Origin: Ga0077530 sp046293075
Lineage (GTDB): Bacteria > Pseudomonadota > Alphaproteobacteria > Rhizobiales > Hyphomicrobiaceae
Length of the DNA stretch: 64,000 nt
Reading direction: 5' to 3'
Assembly (NCBI GenBank): GCA_046293075.1
Contig: JBKBPL010000002.1
Coordinates: forward strand, 1-64,000
Below are positions 55,740 to 64,000 of this stretch, in pieces. The first letter of the stretch is position 1; the number at the start of each line of letters is the position of its first letter. The notes beneath the pieces are model-generated. The model was not told the DNA's origin, did not search any database, and saw only the letters and a program-made list of their open reading frames with translations. A program made the position numbers and the translations under genes.

Positions 55740-56954
55740 TCAGCTCTTGCCATCGTCGCGGGCGCCGGTCAGGCGTGTGCGATAGCCCTCAGGCAGCGCC
55801 TTGCCGGCGTCGACATAGGCCTTCTCGATGGCTTTGACATTGGGGGCGAAGATGGTGCTGCGGTTCTCGCGGCACCAGTCGCGCGAGGCGATGATGGTAT
55901 CGAGCGAGCCCTGGAACTTGGGCATGACCCAGCGCGCGAAGAGCTCGAAGCTGCGGAAGGTGTCCTCGCGGTTCGCCCACTCATGCGCGCGGAACATGAC
56001 GCCGCCGATGCCGCCCTGGCTCGCCGCGATCATGCGCTCGATGCCCTTGGTGATCGTCTCGGGCGAGCCGACCAGCGTGTTACCGGACTTCACGCCTTCG
56101 CGCAGCGGATTCTCGGAGCGGCCGGGCGGGCGGCCGAGCGTCTCCTCGAAATAGGTCACGGTCTCCTGGCGCTCGCCATAGGCGACCTCGCGCAATGCCC
56201 GCTCGTCGTCCTCGGCGCAGTGCATGTTGATGACGAGACGCCAGCCCTTGCGATCGATGGTCTTTCCATGCTTGGCGGCTTCATCTTCGGCGATCTTCCA
56301 GTGCGCCGGCAGCGCATCGACCCCGCCCGGCAGGCCCGCCCCGAGCGAGAGCACGCCGAGCCCGTGCTTGCCGGCCACCTGCATGCCCGCCGGCGACAAT
56401 GTGCTCGCCACAGCGATCGGGAAGTGCGGGTCGGTATAAGGGGCGAGGTGCAGGCGCGCCTCGCGCATCTCGAACCAATCGGTCTTCATGGTAACCGGCT
56501 CCTCGCACTTGAGGAGCTGCATGATGGCGTCGACCGCCTCGCCCATGCGGCGCCGCTGGTCCTCGGCCGCAATGGCGAGCATGTAGGCGTCGGACGTCAG
56601 CGCGCCCGGCCCGCAACCGAGCATGGCCCGCCCCTTGGTCATGTGGTCGAGTTGCACGAAGCGCTGGGCCACGAGGAATGGATGGTGATAGGGGAGGCTC
56701 GTGACGCCGGACCCGAGGCGGATGTTCTTCGTGCGCTCGGCCGCCGCCGCGATGATCAGCTCGGGGCTGGCGATCAGCTCCCAGCCCGCCGAGTGATGCT
56801 CGCCAATCCAGGCCTCGTCATAGCCGAGGTGGTCGAGCCAGCTGATCAGCTCCATGTCGCGGGCGATGGCGAGGGTCGGATTGTCGCCAGCGCGGTGGAA
56901 TGGCGCCAGGAAGATGCCGAAGATCAGCCCGCGATGGGGGCCCCGTTGAACCAT
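55740..56954 (-). CDS. LLM-class flavin-dependent monooxygenase (limonene monooxygenase-like)
   Basis: A 404-residue bacterial-luciferase-fold protein using reduced flavin. The N-terminal pattern FGIFLAPFHRAGDNPTLA, then DEAWIGEHHSAGWELIASPE and SLPYHHPFLVAQR, closely recalls limonene 1,2-monooxygenase LimB as I remember it. Such enzymes need a separate flavin reductase, not seen here. It heads the four-gene cluster that ends in a Baeyer-Villiger monooxygenase. Family is firm; terpene specificity is only a suggestion. Confidence 0.88.
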   Translation of the reverse strand: MVQRGPHRGLIFGIFLAPFHRAGDNPTLAIARDMELISWLDHLGYDEAWIGEHHSAGWELIASPELIIAAAAERTKNIRLGSGVTSLPYHHPFLVAQRFVQLDHMTKGRAMLGCGPGALTSDAYMLAIAAEDQRRRMGEAVDAIMQLLKCEEPVTMKTDWFEMREARLHLAPYTDPHFPIAVASTLSPAGMQVAGKHGLGVLSLGAGLPGGVDALPAHWKIAEDEAAKHGKTIDRKGWRLVINMHCAEDDERALREVAYGERQETVTYFEETLGRPPGRSENPLREGVKSGNTLVGSPETITKGIERMIAASQGGIGGVMFRAHEWANREDTFRSFELFARWVMPKFQGSLDTIIASRDWCRENRSTIFAPNVKAIEKAYVDAGKALPEGYRTRLTGARDDGKS

Positions 56955-57299
56955 GCTCGCGTCTCCCCGAATGTTGGCCGGTGGGCGGAAGGGCCACGTT
57001 GCGCGTAGATGTCCGGATATGTGGTTTGCAACCTAGCGATCCGGGGCTGACTAGGCCAGAGTAAGACGCGAGCAGTGGGCGAAGACCGGCCCGCGCCCAG
57101 CGCAGTACTCGCCAGCGACCTGGCGCTGATGACCAATTCGCCGCTGCCAGCCGGCTGCCGCAGGGTGGCGCTGCGGTGCCGGTGTGCGGGGTCGCCGGCA
57201 GCGGCCGCAGGAAAATTGCTTGCTCGAACGCAATTGGCAGGACAGTACATCTGGCGACTCGCGTAAGCGTCACAATCTCATGGAGATCATTCCGCGCCC
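56955..57299. other. 345-bp divergent gap between the monooxygenase cluster and yicC
   Basis: No gene is recognised. The AT-rich end near yicC contains an inverted repeat (57214-57235). The other end must carry the promoter of the four-gene oxidative cluster, but no clear box was found. No regulator gene is adjacent. Confidence 0.5.
57214..57235. promoter_or_regulatory. Inverted repeat upstream of yicC
   Basis: AATTGC (57214-57219) and GCAATT (57230-57235) form a perfect inverted repeat with a 10-base spacer, one helical turn apart centre to centre plus six. It lies 64 bp before the yicC ATG in a locally AT-rich patch and could be a dimer-binding operator. Confidence 0.3.
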
Positions 57300-58202
57300 A
57301 TGGCGAAGCAGGACATCCCGGTTCCTTCCATGACCGGCTTCGGCGCCGATGAAGGCCGTCATGGCTCGGTCGCCTGGCGCTGGGACATCCGCAGCGTCAA
57401 CGGCAAAGGGCTCGACGTGCGCCTGCGGCTCCCACCCGGCTACGAGGCCCTCGAGCCACGCCTGCGCGAGCGCATCGGGGCCCGGCTCACGCGTGGCAAT
57501 GTGTCCGTCAGCCTGAATGTTGCCCGCGAGGGGGGCGGCACCGCGATCACCATCAACGAGACGGCACTCGCCCAGGTCCTGGCCATCGCCGAGCGACTGA
57601 GCGCGCGCGGCGGCTTCGCGCCCCTGAGCATAGACGGCCTGCTCGCCCTGCGCGGGGTCATCGAGGTGGGGGAGGGCATTGAGCCGCAGGCCGCGGTCGA
57701 GGCCCGCCATACGGCGATGCTGGCGAGCTTCGAGCGTGCGCTGGAGCAGCTTGTCGAGTCGCGCCGGGCCGAGGGACGCCGTCTCGCGCCGGTCATCGAG
57801 GAGCACCTGGTGTCGATTGAGGCGCTTGTCGCCCAGATCGCCGCGTCGCCGGCACGCGCGCCCGAGGCCATCCTCGCGCGGCTCAAGGAGCAGGTTGCGC
57901 GGCTCCTGGACACCGGCGCGCCCCTTGACGAGACACGGCTGCATCAGGAGGCGGCTCTGCTGGCCGCGCGCGCCGATGTCGAGGAGGAGCTGCAGCGGCT
58001 GCGGGCGCACGTTGCCGCCGCGCGTGAGCTCATGGCGGGCGGCAAGCCGGCCGGCCGCAGGCTCGACTTCCTGGCGCAGGAGTTCAATCGCGAAGCCAAT
58101 ACCACCTGCTCGAAGGCCAACGATATCGAAACGACGCGCGCGGGTCTCGCGCTCAAGGCCGTCATCGAGCAGATGCGCGAGCAGATCCAGAACATCGAAT
58201 AG
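57300..58202 (+). CDS. yicC: YicC family endoribonuclease
   Basis: A 300-residue member of the YicC/YloC family. The N-terminus has the SMTGFG motif variant (PSMTGFGADEG), followed by WDIRSVNGKGLDVRLRLP. The DUF1732 C-terminus has LDFLAQEFNREANTTCSKAN and ALKAVIEQMREQIQNIE. E. coli YicC is an RNase acting on small RNA targets. It is followed eight bases later by gmk, the widely conserved partner. Confidence 0.92.
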   Translation: MAKQDIPVPSMTGFGADEGRHGSVAWRWDIRSVNGKGLDVRLRLPPGYEALEPRLRERIGARLTRGNVSVSLNVAREGGGTAITINETALAQVLAIAERLSARGGFAPLSIDGLLALRGVIEVGEGIEPQAAVEARHTAMLASFERALEQLVESRRAEGRRLAPVIEEHLVSIEALVAQIAASPARAPEAILARLKEQVARLLDTGAPLDETRLHQEAALLAARADVEEELQRLRAHVAAARELMAGGKPAGRRLDFLAQEFNREANTTCSKANDIETTRAGLALKAVIEQMREQIQNIE

Positions 58203-58210
58203 GGGCGACA

Positions 58211-58861
58211 ATGGCGAGCACTCACATGGCGCGGCGTGGCGTGATGCTGGTGCTGTCGTCGCCTTCGGGCGCGGGCAAGACGACGCTGGCCAAGGCGCTG
58301 CTCGCGGCCGAGCCGGGGCTGGTGATGTCGATCTCGGTGACCACGCGCAAGCCCCGTCCCGGCGAGGTCGATGGCCGGGACTATCACTTCATTGATGCTG
58401 CGGCCTTCGAGCGTCTTAAGGAGAGCGGCGAGCTCCTCGAGTGGGCGCACGTGCATGGCAATCTCTACGGCACCCCGCGCGGGCCGGTCATGGAGGCTCT
58501 CGGCGCCGGCCGCGACGTGCTGTTCGACATTGACTGGCAAGGCGCGCAGCAACTGGCGGCCTCGGCACCCGCCGATTTGGTGCGGGTGTTCGTGCTGCCG
58601 CCTTCCGCAGCCGCCCTCGGGCAACGCCTGCACGCCCGCGCCCAGGATGGCGCTGATGTGGTCGCGCGGCGGCTGGCGGCTGCGGGCGGCGAGATCGACC
58701 ACTGGCCCGAATATGATTATGTCATCGTCAATGACGTGATCGCGGAGAGCCTCACCGTCCTGCGTGGCGTGCTCGCCGCGGAGCGCCACCGCGCAAGCCG
58801 CCAGACGGGTCTTCCCGCCTTTGCGCGCGAGCTTCAGCAAGCGCTCAAGAGCAAGAGCTGA
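58211..58861 (+). CDS. gmk: Guanylate kinase
   Basis: A 216-residue enzyme that phosphorylates GMP to GDP. The P-loop is SSPSGAGKTTLAKAL, VTTRKPRPGEVDGRDYHFI binds GMP, and DIDWQGAQQL follows in the core. VIVNDVIAESL is in the C-terminal part. ATG 58211 and ATG 58226 are both possible starts; the latter would be closer to the usual N-terminus. Confidence 0.95.
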   Translation: MASTHMARRGVMLVLSSPSGAGKTTLAKALLAAEPGLVMSISVTTRKPRPGEVDGRDYHFIDAAAFERLKESGELLEWAHVHGNLYGTPRGPVMEALGAGRDVLFDIDWQGAQQLAASAPADLVRVFVLPPSAAALGQRLHARAQDGADVVARRLAAAGGEIDHWPEYDYVIVNDVIAESLTVLRGVLAAERHRASRQTGLPAFARELQQALKSKS

Positions 58862-58891
58862 CCTCAGCAGGCGGTCACGCCTGGCGTGCGG

Positions 58892-60580
58892 CTAGCCGGC
58901 AGCCGCGATGAGCAGGAAGGCGCCAAGCAGGAAGGTCGTCCAGAAGGCCATGGTGCCGGTCGGCCAACTGCGCCCGAACGTGCTGGCCGGGCCGTGGTGC
59001 GTGAGCAGGAGATCGTGCAGCCGCGTGGCCTTGCTGCTGAGGCCGCTGACGAGCCGCGTCAGAGCACTCGCGGTGAGATCGTCCAAGCCGCGCACGAGCC
59101 ACGCCCCCGGGCGGCGATAGAGCCAGTCGAGATCCAGTGTGATGCCGGGCTGCGGTTCGAGCCACGCGCGCGCGGCATAGGCGACCAGCGTCGCGAAGGC
59201 GAGAAGCTGCAACTGCACCAGCACATGGCTCGCCGTATAGGGCACGTAGGCCACGGGGTGCGGCAACAGGACGTACAACCCATCCGGTACAATGCCGATG
59301 GCGATGCACAGAACGGCCGCGAGCGCCATCGCAATGCGCATGGACTGCGGCGGGTCAGTGGCGGTCATGCGGGTTTTCGGCGCGGCGAAGAACACGCGCC
59401 AGGGAAGGCGCAGGCCGGCGTGCAGGACAACACCTGCGGACACGGCCATGAGCACGAACCAGGCCTCGGCGAGATGCTGCTTGGCTGCGGCCTCGATGAT
59501 CATCGACTTCGAGACGAAGCCCGAGGTAAGCGGGAAAGCGGCGATCGCGAGTGCGCCGATCATGCAGGCGAAGGCCGTCAGCGGCATCGCGTCGGCGAGC
59601 CCGCCGAGATCGCTCATGCGGTTCTTGCCCGTCTGGCGCAGAACGCTCCCGGCCGTCATGACCAGCAGCGCGGTATAGATCACGGCCGCGGCGGAGTGTG
59701 CGGCGACGCCGTTCAGCGCCAGGGGCGTGCCGATGCCGACGCCCGCAACCTTGATGCCCATCTGGCTGACGATGGCGAATGCCAGCAGGCGGCGAACGTC
59801 GTTCTCGAGCGTGGCGTAGACAATGCCGTAGACCGCCATGATGAGGCCGATCCAGATCAGCACCTCGGCGCCCGGGAAGGCGCGCAGGAGCACGTAGGCG
59901 GCCGTCTTGGTCGTGAAGACCGAGAGGAAGACCATGCCGGACCATGAGGACGCCGGATAGGCATCCGAGATCCAGGCCCAGAGCGGCGGCGCTCCGGCAT
60001 TGACGAGGAGACCGGCAAGGATCAGCCAGCGGGGCCAGGAATCCGGCTGCAGCGAGGTGATGGTCGTGCTGCCGCTCGTGGCGATTTCGCCGGCGATGCC
60101 CGCCATGAGCAGCACGCCACCGAGGAAGTGGACGAGGGCATAGCGGAAGGCCGGCCCGCGTGCGTGCGCGCCACCACATGCGACGATCACCGTGGAGGCG
60201 ATCGCCATCACCTCCCACCACACGAAGAGCGTGATCCAGTCGCCGGCGAACACGACGCCGAGTGCGCCGGCCGCATAGACGAAGGCGGATGAAAGCTCGA
60301 GCGTCGAGGTGCGGTCGAGCGCGAAGAGCGCGCCGAGGAAGGCAGCAAGCGCAAAAACGCCCGCGAAGAGATGCGCGAGCGCGTCGGCGCGAACCGGGGT
60401 CAGCGCATAGCCGAGGTAGTCCGCGTTCACGCTGTCGGCTGGCACGAGCCAGACGAGCGCAAGGGCGAGCAGCGGAAACGCGAGCAGCGCCATCTTGCGC
60501 GCTGCGCCGCGTATGAGGATGAGGGCAAGCGCGCCGATGAGGAGGGCCGTGGCCGGGGAGAAGGAGAGACTAGTCGTCAT
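58892..60580 (-). CDS. Mrp/complex-I-like antiporter subunit 3 (divergent)
   Basis: 562 residues and about 14-16 membrane helices of the ND2/4/5 (MrpA/D, NuoL/M/N) superfamily. The Glu of helix 5 is present (ITLFVWWEVMAIAST) and a Lys of helix 8 is in FTTKTAAYVLLR. The usual Lys and His of the helix-7 motif are replaced: LVNAGAPPLWAWIS has Asn and Trp. The helix-12 segment (AHSAAAVIYTALLVMTAG) has no Lys. A long C-terminal part extends beyond the core. The ATG at 60580 lies inside the end of the small two-helix gene (11-bp overlap). Confidence 0.85.
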   Translation of the reverse strand: MTTSLSFSPATALLIGALALILIRGAARKMALLAFPLLALALVWLVPADSVNADYLGYALTPVRADALAHLFAGVFALAAFLGALFALDRTSTLELSSAFVYAAGALGVVFAGDWITLFVWWEVMAIASTVIVACGGAHARGPAFRYALVHFLGGVLLMAGIAGEIATSGSTTITSLQPDSWPRWLILAGLLVNAGAPPLWAWISDAYPASSWSGMVFLSVFTTKTAAYVLLRAFPGAEVLIWIGLIMAVYGIVYATLENDVRRLLAFAIVSQMGIKVAGVGIGTPLALNGVAAHSAAAVIYTALLVMTAGSVLRQTGKNRMSDLGGLADAMPLTAFACMIGALAIAAFPLTSGFVSKSMIIEAAAKQHLAEAWFVLMAVSAGVVLHAGLRLPWRVFFAAPKTRMTATDPPQSMRIAMALAAVLCIAIGIVPDGLYVLLPHPVAYVPYTASHVLVQLQLLAFATLVAYAARAWLEPQPGITLDLDWLYRRPGAWLVRGLDDLTASALTRLVSGLSSKATRLHDLLLTHHGPASTFGRSWPTGTMAFWTTFLLGAFLLIAAAG

Positions 60581-60824
60581 AGGTCCCCTCCGGAGCGCGC
60601 AGCAGAGAGCCGACCGCGAGGGCGAGCACGACAAAAGCAAAACCCGCGAGCGCGCCGAACCAAGCGGCAAAGCCGAACGTGCCGTCGATGGCAAAATGGC
60701 GGTAGTGCGTGACGGCGAGGTCGAGCAGCACGAGCACCGCAAGGATCACAAGACCAAGCTTGCGGAGATCCCATCCGGCGAGGGTCTTCATCGGTGTGGC
60801 CGAAGTCCTCCGTGTGTCGCGCAT
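60570..60824 (-). CDS. Small two-helix membrane protein in the Mrp-like operon
   Basis: 84 residues. Two membrane helices are seen, LGLVILAVLVLLDLAVTHY and GFAAWFGALAGFAFVVLALA, with a basic N-terminus that suggests an N-in, C-in hairpin and a short acidic tail. GGGAG seven bases before ATG 60824 favours this start; GTG 60830 overlaps the preceding stop. Its place between two antiporter subunit genes suggests an accessory subunit. No family recognised with confidence. Confidence 0.65.
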   Translation of the reverse strand: MRDTRRTSATPMKTLAGWDLRKLGLVILAVLVLLDLAVTHYRHFAIDGTFGFAAWFGALAGFAFVVLALAVGSLLRAPEGTYDD

Positions 60825-60826
60825 GA

Positions 60827-62317
60827 TCACGCTCCCACCATCATCTTCGCGAGGGTGAGCGCCAGGTCCGGGAACAGGAACAGCCCCACGGTGGCGGCCG
60901 CCGTTATGGTGAGCGCGATGACGATCGGCAGCGGCGCCTCGCCGTGATCATGGTCAGACGCGGCCGCACCGGCAGAATGCGCCATCATCTCGTGCTCGAA
61001 GAAGGCCTTGTAGACGATTGGCAGGAAATAGGCGGCGTTGAGCAGCGTGCTCGCGATAATGATGGCGACGGGGAGCCACTGGCCGGTCTGCATGGCTCCG
61101 GAGAGCATGAACCACTTGCCGAGGAAACCTGCGGTCGGCGGCAGGCCGATCATGCTGATGGCGCCGACCGTGAACGCGCCCATGGTCCAGGGCATGCGCC
61201 GGCCGATGCCGGCAAGCTCGCTGATCTCGGTCTTATGCGCGGCCGTGTAGATCGAGCCCGCCGCGAAGAAGAGCGTGATCTTGCTCACGGCGTGGGCCGC
61301 AATATGCATGGCGGCGCCGACTGCCGAGATCGGGACGAGGATCGCCGCCGCGAGAATGACGTACGAGAGCTGCGACACCGTCGAGTAGGCGAGACGGGCC
61401 TTGAGATTGTCCTTGCGCAAGGCGACGAGCGACGCTGCGATCACCGTGAAGCCCGCGGCATAGACGAGCCAGCTTCCTGCACCTTCGTACGCGAGCGTCT
61501 CGATGCCGAACGTGTAGACGATGATCTTGAGAATGGTGAACACACCCGCCTTGACGACCGCCACCGCATGGAGCAGGGCGCTGACTGGCGTCGGCGCCAC
61601 CATGGCGGCCGGCAGCCAGAAGTGCAGCGGCATGAGCGCGGCCTTGCCAATGCCGAAGGCGAAGAGAGCGAGCAGCACGCCGAGCACGAGCGGCGTCGCC
61701 TTGTCGCTCAGAATGCCGCCGGGTGTGAAGTCGAGCGTGCCGGCGATGAGCCATGTCCACACGATCGCGGGCAGCAGCAGAGTCATCGAGGTGCCGATCA
61801 GGATCAGCAGGTAGATCCGCCCGGCGCGGATGGCCTCGCCGTTCGCCTTGTGCGCGACCAGCGGATAGGTGGAGAGCGTCAGCACCTCGTAGAAGATGAA
61901 GAGCGTGAAGAGGTTCTTCGCGAAGGCAATGCCCATCGTTGCCCAGAGCGCGATTGCGAAGCAGACATAGAACCCGGTCTGGCGCGGCTCATTGTTGCCG
62001 CGCATGTAGCCGATGGCATAGACGGATGTGACAAACCACAGCGTGGCCGCGATCAGGGCGAACAGGAGACCGAGGGGTTCGACTGCGAAGGCGACGTGGA
62101 GCCCCGGCACGACCATCAGATCAATCGCCGCCGGTCGGGCGCCGGCCAGGACGTGCGGCACGAGGCTCCACACCGAGAGGGCGAGCCCACCGGCGGCGAT
62201 GAGCGTCACGCTCTCGCGGAGATTGGGCGTCGTGTGAAAGAGCGGAATGAGCAGTGCGCCGATGAGTGGGATCGTCAGCGCGGCGATGATGAGCACGTCG
62301 GGGGCGAACGGCAGCAT
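60827..62317 (-). CDS. Mrp/complex-I-like antiporter subunit 2
   Basis: 496 residues, about 14 membrane helices, with the full set of ND2/4/5 proton-path residues. Glu is in FTLFIFYEVLTLSTYPL (helix 5), Lys in GIGKAALMPLHFWLPAAM (helix 7), Lys in VVKAGVFTILK (helix 8) and Lys in AHAVSKITLFFAAG (helix 12). The closest type is MrpD/NuoM. A His/Asp-rich loop (SDHDHGE) lies near the C-terminus. The ATG at 62317 shares a base with the stop of subunit 1. Confidence 0.88.
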   Translation of the reverse strand: MLPFAPDVLIIAALTIPLIGALLIPLFHTTPNLRESVTLIAAGGLALSVWSLVPHVLAGARPAAIDLMVVPGLHVAFAVEPLGLLFALIAATLWFVTSVYAIGYMRGNNEPRQTGFYVCFAIALWATMGIAFAKNLFTLFIFYEVLTLSTYPLVAHKANGEAIRAGRIYLLILIGTSMTLLLPAIVWTWLIAGTLDFTPGGILSDKATPLVLGVLLALFAFGIGKAALMPLHFWLPAAMVAPTPVSALLHAVAVVKAGVFTILKIIVYTFGIETLAYEGAGSWLVYAAGFTVIAASLVALRKDNLKARLAYSTVSQLSYVILAAAILVPISAVGAAMHIAAHAVSKITLFFAAGSIYTAAHKTEISELAGIGRRMPWTMGAFTVGAISMIGLPPTAGFLGKWFMLSGAMQTGQWLPVAIIIASTLLNAAYFLPIVYKAFFEHEMMAHSAGAAASDHDHGEAPLPIVIALTITAAATVGLFLFPDLALTLAKMMVGA

Positions 62318-63810
62318 TACCTGAGCCCTCCGAGCAGGGTTTCCGCGATCCGGCTCGCGACGCCCGCCGAAAGCTCGGTGTCGATGCCGAAGTAGATGGA
62401 CGCGAACGTGAGCGCCAGGATCGGGACCAGCATCATGAGCGGCGGGTCCTTGGCATGGGCAACGGCGCGCCCCGTCGGGCGGAAATAGGCGACCTCGACG
62501 GCACGGCCGATGTAGACGAGGGCGATAAGCGAGCTCGCCACGATCAGGAAGGCGATCGGCCACATGCCGCTCTCGAAGGCGCCGACGACGAGATAGTATT
62601 TCGAGATGAAGCCGGCCGTGCCGGGCACGCCCATCAGGCTCAGCCCCGCCGCGACGAAGGCGGCCACGGTCAAGGGCATGGTCCGCCCGACGCCGCCGAG
62701 GTCATCGAGCTTCACCGTGCCGGCGCGATACATGATGGCGCCAAGAGCGAGGAACAGCGCGCCCTTGATCAGCGCGTGATTGAAGAGGTGGACGATGGCG
62801 CCGGTCAATCCGGCTTGATTGGCGAGCGCGATGCCAAGGGTGATGTAGCCGATCTGTGCGACCGAGGAGTAGGCAAGCATCCGCTTGAGGTTCTGCTCGT
62901 AGACTGCGAGCAGCGAGGCAATGAACATGGCGGCGATCGAAAGGGGATAGAGCACCTCCGAGACCGGCAGTGTGCTGAGATCGACCGCCACGCCGTAGAT
63001 CGAGAAAGCAATGCGCAGGAAAAGATAGACCGCGACCTTGGTCGCCGTTGCGGCGAGGAAGGCGGTCGCGAACGACGGGGCGTAGGCATAGGCGTTGGGC
63101 AGCCACACGTGTAGCGGGAACAGCGCGAGCTTGAGGCTGATGCCGACAAAGAGGAACGCGAGCGCGGCAAGGACGGGCCGCGGGAACGCAGCGGCGGCGT
63201 CTGGCAGGCGTGTCGCCACATCGGCGAAGTTCAGGCTGCCGGTCACGATGTAAAGAAGGCCGATGCCAATGACATACAGCGTCGCGCCGATCGTGCCCAT
63301 GATCAGGTACTGGTAGGAGGCGACGAGCGCGCGGCGGTCGCGCCCCATCGCGATCATCACGTAGGTCGAGAGCGATGAGATCTCGAGGAAGACGAAGGCG
63401 TTGAAGCCGTCGCCGGTGATCGTGATGCCGAGCAGACCCGCGAGACAGAGCAGGTACATGGTGTAGAACCAGGCCTGCCGGTCGCCATCGATCTCGTGGG
63501 CGACGCTACGTCGCGCATAGGGCATCATGGCCGCGCTGACGACGCTGACCAGCACGAGCACAAAGGCATTGAGCAGATCGACGCGGTATTCGATGCCGAT
63601 CGGCGGCGGCCAGCCGCCCATGTGGTAGGAGATCGTGCCGTTGGTCCACACTTCAACGAGCAGTGCGAAGGCCACCACGGGCGTCGCGGCCGTGATGAGC
63701 GCGGCCCACAGCCAGGCGAGCGTACCGCGCCGCATGAAGGCGGCGAGGATCGCTCCCAGGAGCGGGATCACGACTTGAAGGCCCGCGAGTTGCGGGGTGA
63801 TGGCGCTCAT
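62317..63810 (-). CDS. Mrp/complex-I-like antiporter subunit 1 (MrpD-like)
   Basis: 497 residues, about 14 membrane helices. Key residues are the Glu in FVFLEISSLSTYVMIAM, the Lys and His in ISLKLALFPLHVWLP, the Lys in ATKVAVYLFLR and the His/Lys in FNHALIKGALFLALG. The sequence fits MrpD of multisubunit cation/proton antiporters. Its ATG overlaps the stop of the MrpC-like gene (ATGA), as expected for mrpC-mrpD. Confidence 0.9.
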   Translation of the reverse strand: MSAITPQLAGLQVVIPLLGAILAAFMRRGTLAWLWAALITAATPVVAFALLVEVWTNGTISYHMGGWPPPIGIEYRVDLLNAFVLVLVSVVSAAMMPYARRSVAHEIDGDRQAWFYTMYLLCLAGLLGITITGDGFNAFVFLEISSLSTYVMIAMGRDRRALVASYQYLIMGTIGATLYVIGIGLLYIVTGSLNFADVATRLPDAAAAFPRPVLAALAFLFVGISLKLALFPLHVWLPNAYAYAPSFATAFLAATATKVAVYLFLRIAFSIYGVAVDLSTLPVSEVLYPLSIAAMFIASLLAVYEQNLKRMLAYSSVAQIGYITLGIALANQAGLTGAIVHLFNHALIKGALFLALGAIMYRAGTVKLDDLGGVGRTMPLTVAAFVAAGLSLMGVPGTAGFISKYYLVVGAFESGMWPIAFLIVASSLIALVYIGRAVEVAYFRPTGRAVAHAKDPPLMMLVPILALTFASIYFGIDTELSAGVASRIAETLLGGLR

Positions 63811-64000
63811 TCCTGCTCTTCCCGCGCGAAGATCTCGTCTTCCTCGATGGTGCCGTAGGCCTCGTGGATGCGCGAGACGATGGCGAGGCCGAGCGCAATG
63901 GTCGCGACGCCCACGACGATGGCCGTGAGGATCAGCACGTGCGGCAGCGGGTTCGAGTAGACGGTGAAGTTGGGATCGAGGACAGGCGGCGTACCGCCGA
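63807..64000 (-). CDS. MrpC/NuoK-like subunit (5' part beyond the window)
   Basis: The C-terminal 64 residues are present. They include DPNFTVYSNPLPHVLILTAI and a last membrane helix, followed by a charged tail EEDEIFAREEQE. The NPLPHVLILTAIVVG stretch is the hallmark of MrpC, the NuoK-like subunit of Mrp antiporters. The gene continues past the right edge. Its stop overlaps the next ATG. Confidence 0.85.
   Translation of the reverse strand, partial: GGTPPVLDPNFTVYSNPLPHVLILTAIVVGVATIALGLAIVSRIHEAYGTIEEDEIFAREEQE

Overview
The window is a GC-rich, gene-dense bacterial chromosome segment with no sign of phage, plasmid, transposon or CRISPR. Several genes point to an alphaproteobacterium, most likely of the Hyphomicrobiales (Rhizobiales): a DUF4167 protein just after prmC, the CpdR cell-cycle response regulator, mitochondrial-type assembly factors (ATP12, SdhE/SDHAF2-like and DUF1674/SDHAF4-like), crotonyl-CoA carboxylase/reductase of the ethylmalonyl-CoA pathway, and an RpoH with the RpoH box. 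The genus cannot be fixed from the sequence alone. No rRNA or tRNA gene was recognised.

Layout. 1-9.3 kb: a truncated secreted alpha/beta hydrolase; ada overlapping a 2-oxoglutarate oxygenase gene; an SDR plus enolase-superfamily pair; a COG0523 (CobW-type) GTPase behind a Zur-box-like palindrome, followed by a probably frameshifted small gene; a MATE exporter; a dienelactone hydrolase. 9.3-13 kb: a BtuF-like binding protein without signal peptide, dusA, a stand-alone nuoF and a small acidic protein. 13-23.5 kb: DNA repair and housekeeping genes (sdhE-mfd divergent from recG, then rsmB, htpX, DUF1674, ATP12 and a HAD phosphatase). 23.6-34.7 kb: acyl-CoA ligase, lnt, a YbfB-type MFS transporter, a TPR lipoprotein, metY, ccr, a nitronate monooxygenase and an N-formylglutamate amidohydrolase family protein. 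35-46 kb: cpdR, an HTH/membrane protein, prfA-prmC, DUF4167, a polytopic membrane protein of unknown role, a HAD phosphatase, rfbD-yqaA, an RraA-like protein and rsfS-rlmH. 46-52.8 kb: enoyl-CoA hydratase and VOC protein, MBL hydrolase, ornithine/lysine decarboxylase, Old Yellow Enzyme, a Cys-based phosphatase and rpoH with a clear intrinsic terminator.

The last 11 kb hold the two most interesting accessory units. One is a four-gene, same-strand cluster encoding a limonene-monooxygenase-like flavin enzyme, a split thiamine-diphosphate decarboxylase and a Baeyer-Villiger monooxygenase, which reads as an uncharacterised oxidative catabolic pathway. The other, after yicC-gmk, is an overlapping Mrp/complex-I-like ion-transport operon that runs off the right edge. 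It has an MrpC/NuoK-like subunit, three different antiporter-like (ND2/4/5) subunits and a small two-helix protein. The third antiporter paralogue lacks lysines that the other two keep.
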